NCBI RefSeq assembly: GCF_000524195.1
Contig: NW_020170385.1
Location: 2,098,642 to 2,154,321, forward strand
DNA length: 55,680 bases
Source: Echinococcus granulosus
Taxonomy: Eukaryota > Platyhelminthes > Cestoda > Cyclophyllidea > Taeniidae
Direction of reading: 5' to 3'
A program made the translations under genes and the position numbers. Position 1 is the stretch's first letter, and the number at the start of each line of letters is the position of its first letter. The notes below the pieces were generated by a model. The model searched no databases. It saw nothing but the letters and a program-made list of their open reading frames with translations, and was not told the DNA's origin. This document shows positions 38,101-48,500 of the stretch, piece after piece.

Positions 38101-41100
38101 GGAGTAAAGACATTAACTCTCTCAGTGATTTTAGGTTTGCAACGACATCGCGTTGCAACAGAAACGTTAAATCAAGTGCAACACCATTTAACCGAGGTCC
38201 TACGTGTACCGCCCATTCATATCTGCAAACGCCAAATAAATCACAAAGACATTCAAACAAATTCCCTGACCCCGGCGAAGGGAGATCAGTAGCAGATATT
38301 GGACCTTCCGTGTTCTCTTACAAAAAGGTTGGAAATGTTTCACTGTCTAAAAGGGTACGATTGTCAGAATGAGATGAATGACAGGAGAAGGTATAAAGTT
38401 ATTGCGAGTTACCATACGCAGAGATAATTTTAAATATAATTCTTCGGATCAGTTTTCTACGTGCGCTTTTCTAAATTTTGCAAAATGCAACTTCTCTGCT
38501 TACCAGGTCAGTGTGGCTATGGTGACTTTTCCGTCACCGAAGAAGTGTTGATGATATCTGTAGTACCCTATTCGAACCACAAAAATACCTATATAAATTA
38601 GACGAACCTCATTCACAGCTTACAAAAGTCACAGACAGCAAGGAGGAAGAACTTTGAAGGTTGCTGGTTAAGTACATAAATATTCTTTAATGACAAAGCC
38701 TTTAACTGAGAAACCTACGATAAAAATTGGCGAGACTAGATCGATCTGGATGCCATTAGGATGCAAATCGCACTTTATGCTAAGAGTAAACCGTTAAATT
38801 TACGAAATGCTTAAAGCTAAGGTCATAAAGTCTTCCAAGTCACCATGAGCCTCACTATTTGTTCTGATGAGAAATAGAAGTAGACATCAGAAAGCTAAGC
38901 TCGATAACAAGGGAGGATTACTTTCCCTCACCCTGCATAAATGATCCATTAGAGCCCTCATGTGAAAGAAAGCGGTTCTTCATGCTGAGATATTGGCAAG
39001 TGAGGATGGCAGGAACGGATGAAGTAAAGTTGACTTGCACAGCATCCAACGGGCTTTATGATTTCAGGCGATATTTTTCGGAATATAAAATGTAGTGGCT
39101 ACTTCCCAACTTCAGATACAAAAGGCACTAATTTTGCTGATCTTAAAACGCTTCATAAGATGCCTAGACGACACGCGTATTGCCAGTAGAAACATTGATG
39201 CGCATAATCCCAACTTGAAATTGGTTTTAGATTGCAAACAAGGAGTAGGTTTGAAACTGAACCTAAAGGAATAACAATTTCTACAACACGCAGTTTACTG
39301 AATTGAAACGAATGCTCTACTCCGCACCATTCTAGCAGTATCAAGTTTCAGACGCTTCGTTATTCGTTTTGGTCGCTAGTGCTACACCTATTTGGTGCAT
39401 AGTTACAAAAGGGCGGCAAAGGCTGGGAGCACGTCATTACTTTTTGAATTGATGAGGCACAATAATGTAACCCAACATGAACTTCTCTCTATTTTCATAA
39501 TTGTCATAGTATGAAACGGTCATCAGTCACTGGTCTGACTGAGAACAATGAAAGAGATAGATTGTTGGGTGACGCATTGGCACGAGGAATTGCAGCAGTA
39601 CGATTTCACAGTACAGTATAAAAAAGGCAATGCACACAGTAGTACAGATGCATTAAATTGCAGGCCAAACCTCGTGAAAATTAGTGGCGTTTCCGTGAAC
39701 ATCATCTTCTTGAGCGAACATACTAACCAATAATGGAAAAATACACGAAGCACTGATCTTGATACGAGCCCGTCTTATGAGAAGTTTCTTCCATCCTCTT
39801 ACAAGCCAACAGCAAAAGGATGCCACTAACAGGTACAGCAGCCAGGCGTATTTGGGAGGAGTTGTCGAAATTGTCCCCAAGGAATGCATTCTTAATAGTA
39901 AAAAGATCAGATCGGAGCATCTAAGAACTCAGTATTTCCAAAATTATTGGTGCTACAAACTGGCGAAGTTTTAAATAAATGATTGTGTCATACAGGAAAA
40001 ATGAAGATACTAGCTACCTCGAGCAAGGGGCACTAGCGGCTTTTAATTACCCAAGGTGTAGGTGGTTTCTGCCGAACCTGCGGTACTTGTAGCAGATTTA
40101 AAAGATATCACCACACAGAGATTGCATTATTAAAGTCTATGCCTATAGGGTTCCCGTAGGAGAGAGTAGACACTGGTATTGTGGGTCCTTCACGGACTGC
40201 AGCGAGAGGGATCCGGCATATACTTGTAATTATAAAATATTTCACGAAAGTGTCTGGAACGGGACCCCTAAAGATATAAGATACTGAGACAATCGTTTCT
40301 GATTTCTTAAAGAAGTAGAGTTGTTAACACGGGAATTCTCGAAGCAGCGCATGGCGATCAAGGTGCTAAATTTAATTCTACTTTCTTTCAGAACTATAAA
40401 ATTTTTTTGAGATCTGAGATATACGAACAATACTTGGTCACCCACAGGGTAATAGACAAGTAGAACGAACGAGATGCACATTAATTAGACTATTTAAGGC
40501 TTTCACTAAGTCCATTCAGCCGCAGGATTAGGGTTTTTACCTAAGCTGATGTTCCTTTGCGGATAGGGCTGCGGTCCATACACCCATCAACAAGTCATTT
40601 CAAATCCCCATCGACCTTGAATTGGTAGTACCAATTAACAACATTTTACCAAAAGTGAAAATGTTGACTCACAAGGCTCCAGAATACGTGCTACGACCAA
40701 TGGAAGAAATGCGACGATTTTTCACTCTTGCGCGTGAACACCCATGGCTATCGTATACTAGACAAACGATATTACAACAAGCGCAGTCGGCCTAAAATCT
40801 TTACCGAAAAGGAGACCTAGTGTAACTCAATAGACTTCTCCAAGAATATCACAAGTTCCACCATCCTTGGAGCAAAGACGCATCTCTGGCAACAAAGGTC
40901 GTCTCACCGGCAAATTTTTTGGAGTGCAACGCTCAGATTCGTGCACAACTAGTCACGATTCATCATAATAAAATGTCCTTGTAAAGGAACACCGCAAGTT
41001 AGCTACGAAGGTGAAATCTACAAGCTAACCGATAAACCCCTCTAGAATGAAGTGGAGTCAAGCCTTAAAGGGAAGCACCGATGGCGGCGCTCAAATCGGC

Positions 41101-44100
41101 GAGGGAGTTATATGATACGTTTGTTTGAGTACGTATATTTGACAGTAAGCAGTCAGATTATGCCAATCTTGTGACCAAGCAGATGCCATCAATCCTCAAG
41201 ACAACAAATTCTGATCCCCAAAAACGTTGACTACTGTTAAAGACCCTATATTACAAAATGCAAAATTTATTTTTTAAAGCATTCTTTTTGGTGGGAGCTC
41301 TTTAGCTGAGGGTAAAAAGGAAATATGGTAAAATGCTACAGCAAAGCGGATGAACAGCAATCCAAGAATTACCTTTGGAGGGTAGAAGTCTCCACTTTTG
41401 AGTATGCTGTAGGATGATCTCGTTCAGGTTTCTGATCAGACAATTTCCTCATATATTGAAAAGAATAATTGAGTTTTTCTGAATCCGAAGGAGAATCCAT
41501 TTCGAACAATTGTTTAAAAGGCTAAAAATTGATGCCGCATTCCAAATTTCGGGTAAATTTTAGCGATTTCACAATCATAAATTGAGTAACTCTTTCGCAA
41601 TCAGTAGACTAGTTGAAAGACTAGAAAATAATGTAAAAAATTCTCCAGTAGAAAATTATCAGTGACATTGCATACCTTGTCTCTACGTGTTTTTTGTACG
41701 GAGGTCCAGCTTAGATAAATGTCATTTTTCTCATCATCAGCATTCCACCCAGCAGGATGGCCTTCGGGTATAAGTATGCTCGAATCGGTCGATTCATAGT
41801 CATTAAAATTGGAATAAATTCCCATCTGTGGAAGCATAGATTTTTCCATTGAAGCCATCAACTTTTCAGACAAAACCGACTTGGGCCTCTGATTTTGCAC
41901 ATTAGTTGTTCTGGTAGCGATGAAATTTACCAGTTGTCGGTAACTCGTTGTACCCTTAATAACATTTAACTTGATCGGTTCATCCTGATTAGGGATTTTT
42001 GGGACGATTTTGATGTCTATTACAGGAGTATCAATTTTGGTAACCTGCTCCTCCAAATTACATCCAGGAAGGGTATTCAAATACTCCTTACTTATCTTCT
42101 CTTTTGAGCAACTGCTTATCTGAAATTCTCTTTCAGCTTTTGGCAAAGTAGATGCAATGTTTGATGTAGGTGAATTGTAGTTTAGTTGATTTGACCGCGC
42201 TACTAGATAAGAATGCGTAAGATCTGGATTAAAGGTGATATTTTTACCAACAGTGGCTTTTGAGGGAATGATTTCTTTATTTTGCGTAACCATTTCTTGA
42301 TCGAAACAAGACTCTCGTTTTGAACAGCTTCTACCATAATAGTTTTGGCTTGATCCAAATGTGTTCAAATTAATATGGGATGTATTTGCACCCGATTCAA
42401 TAGTATCGCATGAAATTTCCTTTAATGGTGAAGATGTCGCAGTTTTGGGAAGTAACTTTTGGATAAGCGGTGAAGTGTTTTCTTCCCCTTTATTTGAATT
42501 TCTAAACTCATGCTTTCTGTGACTTGGGGATGATTCTAGGCAATGAATCGAACTTTCATCTACCTTTACATTTAAAGAATGTGTAAATATTGGTGACATC
42601 GAGGAAGTCAACGCAGATGAAATACTTGGCCATGCTTGAGCAGAACAGATGTTTGAGAGGTGTTTCTTAGTAAATTTAACATTATCTTTTGACAAGCGAT
42701 AGAGAAGTCTTGTTTCATGAGTAGGACGATGTCTGTGGTGGTTAAAAACTTCAATCTCACCGACTGTAACATTGGATTCCACCAAAAAGGATATCGGTAA
42801 AATCGGATTATGTTCATCGACACCTCTTTGACGCCACAAGTCTGCTTCTAAGAAAATAAAAGACTTTGAAATAAGGGTTGGGTTGAGAGCATCATCGACA
42901 TGGAGTAAAGATTTGGCTACAGCAAACTCTGCGTGAACATCGTAAATTTGCTGATGTTTAATAAACGACACGGGAAATCGTCCAACTATTGATCCAGCGG
43001 TATACAGCATAGAGCATATTAGCCTTTTTGCGTTAAAATCTGAACATGAACACGGCAGCCAGCTATGTGAACTGCTGGCTTTGAGATAAAGCACTTCATG
43101 CATGCAATCTCTGGGTGCCACACGATCTTTCTTTCTCGCTTTATGTGCAATAATTGATTCTGTTCTACCGGTGCCACTGACACGATCCAGCATAGATCGG
43201 CCCTTTGCAATCGATACGACAGTATATTCGGACATTGTTTGGGAAGTTAAATTGCACTCACTGACCGGTCGGGAAGAACTAAACTGAAAACGGGGATTTT
43301 GATTAGATTTAGTGTGCAGTGTACAGGCAGAGCTTTGAGTTGGAGAGATAAGCGCGATAGGGTCCCCATCACCGGACGAATACGATTCATGAAGAGAAGA
43401 CTGTAGAAACGAGGTTGACTGCGTGCCAAGAGGAAGGAGGGAGAAAGGACAATCGCTAAAGAATTGAGGCCTTTCCATTTTTAGTAATGAATTTACTTTG
43501 TTTGAGTTTTTTTCATTGGAATGCGGAACATTTAAGTAATAATCACTGGCAGATTTAAAAACACGATATTTATGTTGTTCGCCATCGCATGATTTATGCA
43601 CCAAATCAACTTTGTAAGTGTCATTTAAAAGTTCTAAAACTTTGGAGCCAGAGAAGCAGCCGCAAGAGCTTTCTATTAATTGGTTTTCGGGAAAACTTGT
43701 TTGAATTGTTGTCTGTGTCTGTAAAGGTTCAGTTTCAAAACTATCATCCATAGCCGTAGAACGCATCCATGGAATAGTTGATGATGACTCACAACATTGA
43801 TGCGCCATCAGTTGCTTATAAGGTCGAGCAATATACACATTTTCGGTTTCATTATCTTCTTCCACTGAGACTGTTCTGCTCGGTTGCAGCTTAATTACTT
43901 TGGTTGAAATAAATTTTGGCATAAATGCAGGGAGAGCTGCTGAAGGATGCGCAGAGGGTATTATCGAGTCTTGACAAACACAATAATCAGCATTATTTAG
44001 GTGTTCAACAGGGGTAAAGCTCAAGGATGTCATAGGTGGCGAAGGAATATCTACATTATCGATAACGTTGTTGTGTTGCGCACCAAGCTTTCTTGTAATT

Positions 44101-44147
44101 GACATGGCGGGAGTGACGTATACTGGTTTAAATAGAGTTAATTCCAT
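32113..44147 (-). CDS. Large coiled-coil protein, MPHOSPH9-like at its C terminus (9 exons)
   Basis: Exons from the 5' end: 44147-41676, 41521-41373, 37158-36808, 36096-35958, 35489-35170, 34726-34380, 34228-33774, 32781-32383 and 32232-32113. All junctions are in phase, giving 1583 residues. The donor of exon 3 (GTCCTG) is weak. Exon 1 alone encodes 824 residues, rich in Ser, Thr and Asn, with no domain I recognise. Then follow an acidic, Lys-rich segment, a short helix (EFRSLMKKYRDLRRE), an Arg-rich segment, a tract of consecutive prolines with Tyr-Pro repeats, and a Cys/His/Arg-rich patch. The C terminus has CEKRFDWLQSEKTHLENSLN, a Gly-Arg linker and IGREMSALRLVMKKY. That order (Glu-Lys coil, Gly-Gly-Arg-like linker, final Leu-Arg-Met helix) recalls the C terminus of the centrosomal protein MPHOSPH9; this is an inference from memory of the family. 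Intron 2 (4.2 kb) contains a gypsy remnant. Confidence 0.65.
37530..37745 (+). repeat. Left copy of a direct repeat bracketing the gypsy remnant
   Basis: This stretch aligns with about 41135-41345. Shared blocks include TAAGCAG, CAGATTA, AGCAGA, GCCATCAAT and a following purine-rich part. It may be part of a long terminal repeat or of a gag gene duplicated at both ends. Confidence 0.5.
41135..41345 (+). repeat. Right copy of the direct repeat
   Basis: This is the second copy of the repeat at 37530-37745, more diverged. It ends just before exon 2 (41373-41521) of the host gene. Either it is the right LTR of the same element, or the start of a second, truncated copy. Confidence 0.5.
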
Positions 44148-45506
44148 GACGTCTCACTGATGCCTCAAAATATCACCATGCAGGCTATCAAAAATCAAGC
44201 AACTTGGTTTTATTACTGCCACTTTCTTAGTGCACGTGCCATTAAGTGGAAAAATGCTGCTCTATCTGCAGTTACTTAAAACTATTATGCAATACGCTAT
44301 AATCAAACCTAAGATCTGTCCAGCCAAAGTAAATTTATGTTTGACAAAGTAGTAAACAGAATATCAACACCAATGTGACAATTTTCAGATAAACGTAAAA
44401 GACATCTTAGAAGAAGAGCCAATCAGTGCATGTTTTAAGTTTATTTACATTAAAATCGGCAGTATAACAATCGTTTTTTTGTAAAATAATTGCTATACCT
44501 TACAAGTCGGTGCAAAATGTCACACTTCTAACGTATCACTTATCGTGATGCTTCTAAGTAGGCGGCTTATGCTTTTGATTGACTTATGATGTGCGAGTAT
44601 AAGCAAATGAATATTTTTGTTTTCAGCAAAAGAAGACATTCATTGGCATTAGAGCTCGGAAGGAATTGACCACTAAAATTGAAGCTTTAATTTATTGCCT
44701 TTATAGAACCAATTTTTATAGCATAGTGCGAATTGATGCGACACTAATATTTCGCTTGTTAACATAAAATTGAAGTTAAAGCAATTATTGCTGCTATGCA
44801 ACACTAACAGAATTGATTGTCGCTTCAAAAATTTGTGGAACTCGTTGGATATTTGTTTAACTGTCGGTTTTGGTAGTCACTGTCTTGGCCATCGTATCCC
44901 GCTGGGCTGGCTTGACTCTGAACCATGCCCGTAGCCCCAATACCTTCTACGCGCTGAAAGCATATTTCCCCCTAGTATTATTTCTTCTCTCGTCTTTGGG
45001 GAGTTCTCGGGATGCCGCACGTCCCTTCAAAGCTTACTAGAGAACGTCCAAAACCATTCCCAACTGAGGATTGCATTTATCTAAAAACCCACCTTCTAGG
45101 CCTTGGTGACCGTGGGCGGTTCCAACACCAGGAATGTGCCCCCCAGCGTGCATGTCTGGGGAGCGAGGTAGTATCTACGGGAATTCACCCCTCAGAAATA
45201 GAATAACACAATTAGTGCCCCGACGGTCTCGACCACGATGGACGGCGTGACACAAGCCAGTAACCAAATCAGCTCACTAAGCGGTAGAATCTCACAGCGC
45301 AACCAAGCGCAGGAATAGTCCAACTCGAGAAACACCTTACCATCCCATTGTCAGAATGGGAGAAGTGCATATACAGCAAAATGAATGATGTGGAGAAGCC
45401 ACATCGGAGGAGAATCAGGATCTCATTTAGAAGGTGCAAATTAAGTGGAATTTGTCCATAATTCACCGTAATAAATCGTGCGCGTAGACTCAATAATCGG
45501 AAAGTA
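44148..45506. other. Intergenic region between NCKAP1 and the coiled-coil gene
   Basis: Both neighbours are on the minus strand, so this 1.36 kb should hold the NCKAP1 3' untranslated region and the promoter of the coiled-coil gene. It contains one copy of the dispersed repeat (about 44885-45020). A short plus-strand open frame at 45012-45206 starts inside that repeat and is probably chance. Confidence 0.45.
44885..45020 (+). repeat. Third copy of the foldback-arm repeat
   Basis: It matches the right arm near 25.45-25.57 kb in the same orientation: GCTGGGCTGGC, CCATGCC, TAGCCCC, ACCTTCT, a CAGCGCG-like block, AGTATT, TTTCTTC and CTCGGGA occur in the same order. It is more diverged than the two arms are from each other. 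It shows that the repeat also exists as a single arm. Confidence 0.65.
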
Positions 45507-48500
45507 TTAGGGATGATATTGTGACACCTCAGAATTATGATGATGGTGGTGGTGCAGCACTGCAGTGTTTGACCTCGAGTTCGCATGGTGATATTGGAGG
45601 CGCGAATTTGCATTTGCCAGATGGTTGTAGGCACTGCGGATGAGGGCGCAGGGGAAGCAGGCCTCCTGAAGATTGGCAGTCAGAACGGGGGAAAGACGAA
45701 CTATCTCATCGAAAAGAAGATACACCGAATCGCGATTCTCGCTAGACACGCAGTTGGGGTTGTTAGTGTGACGCGATGAAGCGGTGTTGTCACCAGCACC
45801 GCTGATTTCTGCAGCGGAGACAAGGGAAGAATTCGTTTCAAGGCCGAGACGAAGTAGATTGGAGGATGCCAGAGCCAAAAATTCTGTCGAACGCTCCTCC
45901 AAGTCCCCAGGACTTAGGACTGAGAACATACATATCTAAGAAACATTAACACACATGTATGACATTGATGAAGTTAAGCGACAAAACAGTAATCTCCGAC
46001 ACAAAAGAGCAAGGGGCAATGAAGACATAAAAGCACATACACACAAGCTTCCTAAACCTTACCATAAGGGTGGTGACTGCGTAGGCGATGCAGTGCGTGT
46101 TGCCCTCGTTGGCGGCCAAGTTGACCTGGTAGGCGCATCCGCTGACTCGGGCCAACTGTGGCAAAGCGTTGGCCACGAAGACAATGAATAAGCAAGCAAT
46201 ATGGTACTGAAGGTTGAGTGGGGGTTCGGCAGTGGGTGCAGTAGAGCTAGCGCCACCATTCCAGCTTGAGGACGAGCGCTGAGTAAGTCGAAGAAGATCG
46301 CAGAGTCCTGCGTCCAGTCCATCACAGGAGATACCCATGGCTGCGCAGAGGTTGCTTGTTAGCAACTGCGCCTCCAGCAGACGCACAACGTGTTCCGCGC
46401 CGCCACCGTTCCCCGTACCTGTGCTTGTTCTCACTTCCCCCTCTTCCTCCGCCTCGGTCTCGAAAATTGCTGGCGGAAGGAGCTTGCCCTTCCCCTGGCG
46501 ACGCATGTGTGTGCGAATGCTCTTCGCTGTCTCCACGAGGAAAGGAGCACGCGCCTAAGGTGTAGCAGTGACGCCCGTTAAAGTAGGGCGATTGACCTAT
46601 TTGCTACTTACTAAAAGACTACTTAGTGAGAGGATTTTGGGGAGTGAAATAACAAAGTGCCATAGAACTGGACATCAATAGCACCAGGTATCGGAATCAC
46701 AAGAGGAAATCCTGTGAACGGAGTACCTCCAAACATAAGGGAAAACAAGTCTAATAATAGTCCACTAATCAGCCTTGCTAGGAGCCATTTAACGCATAAC
46801 AGGTAACACAAGCTAGTCATAAGGAGTTTCGGCACATAGCTCACCCGAATCACATCGCCCAGGGCTCCGCGGCAGAGAGAGAGAAACGCCAATCCAATCC
46901 CAATTTCCCGTAGATATGAGAGCAGCATATCCACTCTTTGCAACTGGGCGGCAAGTTTTCGGGTCTTTACTGGATCGTCAAATGCTCCACGCAATTCCTC
47001 CAGCAAAGGACGATTTAAGATAACCAGTTTCTTTACCTCATCCACTCGCGAGCCGATCTGATCCATGATTCGACTATCCAGATATTTCATCCCCACGGGA
47101 CCTAGACGCAACGAAAAAAAGTTAGAGAGGTGACTACGCTGCTAAAGTACCAATCCACCCATGGATTTCAAGACGATTCATTGCCCTATTCGTCATTTTA
47201 CAAATGCTTGATTTTGGAACTATGCAAATCAAAATCTGACAGGCACCACAAGGGTGGACAAGGAAGTAGCATATAACTGAAGTTTAACAAAGCACGAACT
47301 GACAGCGTAAACTGACGCGCAAAGTAGTAAAAAACTTGAGTCCAACTATGTTCAGCCCCAAGCTAAACAATCAATGGCCGTGGATATGCTGGCTTAGATA
47401 CCGAACCCAGCGATCACACGAATTGACACCGCAAATAAAACTAGCACGGTATAACAAATTAAAAGAATGTTCAATAGTAGACTGGTAAAAATAATCGCCA
47501 AAACAAAAAACGCATAGTTCTTGCGTACCCACTAAAACCATCTGAACACACACGATAAAAGCGTTTGATCAACAAACTACGAAGACTGAGAACAAGAAAG
47601 GTAAACAGCATGCTTTGAGCACATAAACGTCTCCAAGTATCAGATGCACGAACTCGTCACAAGTAAGAGATCAGATCAAGTTAATGCCTAATATTAAAAA
47701 AAAACCGAAAATAATTGAAGGTAAGAAAGGCTCAACCACACAGCACTATTTGTATGGTTTATTTACGCTGCAAGTAGCAAAAGAGCCATTTTTACCATTT
47801 TGACCAGCGCGTGACTGTTTTAAGGTATCCATTTCAATAAAACGGAACAAGTAAGTTGGTAGTTAAATTAGTATTCTACTAAAACCTGATAATCTAAGCT
47901 CGAGTGGAATGACAAAAAACACTGGTTTAGAAACTTACATGCAAAACCATCAGCCTAAACGAATGTGCATTGCTTAAAGTTTTGAAAAGGCAACGCATTT
48001 CCACGAAATAATGAGGAACCGCGTGAGCGTTTAAGAATATGGTAAAAGGTAATTCTTAACCACAATTGGGATAAATTAATTTAATGAGGTGAGCACAGTT
48101 AGATTCATACCCGGCAGTTACCCTGAATAAATTGGGGCTAGTATTGACAAAACTATATTACAACTACAAGTAAAAGTGAGATCAAGACACGAGCGTACTC
48201 AAAAGCAACAAAATGTTTGGTAAAATTATTTTAACTTACCAATTAGCTCGGCCAGAGCACGGAGTTCATTCAAATCCGAGTATTCCTCAGCGCGGAATCG
48301 GGGAGAATCTGGAGAGGGCATCGTGACGAAAGTCATTAGCAAGGGTGAGTAGACAAAGTGGCCCAAGTAGGCCTGTTGGATAAAATCATCCGCATACCAC
48401 TCGGAGTAGTGTGTAGTAAGGGTAGATACATTCTACAAGGGAAATCACCATTCCGAAAAGCTAGTCTACGGACAACAAATAGCATCATTTGTTGTTTCCA

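Larger units (their letters stand above)
37380..41350 (+). mobile_element. Decayed Ty3/gypsy LTR retrotransposon
   Basis: This is a remnant with many stops and frameshifts, opposite in strand to the host gene, inside its second intron. From left to right: a gag-like stretch (37.5-38.4 kb), a reverse-transcriptase remnant (about 38.74-39.45 kb, with KSKPLNLR and CLDDTRIA-like fragments in changing frames), a better preserved RNase H end at 39548-39700 (HWHEELQQYDFTVQYKKGNA, then DALNCRP), and an integrase remnant at about 40.34-40.80 kb (fragments resembling the His-Pro-Gln-Gly-Asn and Val-Glu-Arg-Thr-Asn blocks, then the spacer typical of gypsy integrase C termini). No open frame is long enough to be functional. 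Direct repeats near both ends are listed separately. Ends are approximate. Confidence 0.75.

Noticed and set aside
41135..41345. Coding exon of the coiled-coil gene within the right repeat
   Set aside because: This segment matches the left repeat of the gypsy remnant and has stops in the minus-strand phases needed.
46337..46581. Three overlapping plus-strand frames opposite NCKAP1 exon 5
   Set aside because: They arise from the GC-richer coding strand of NCKAP1 and are antisense shadows.
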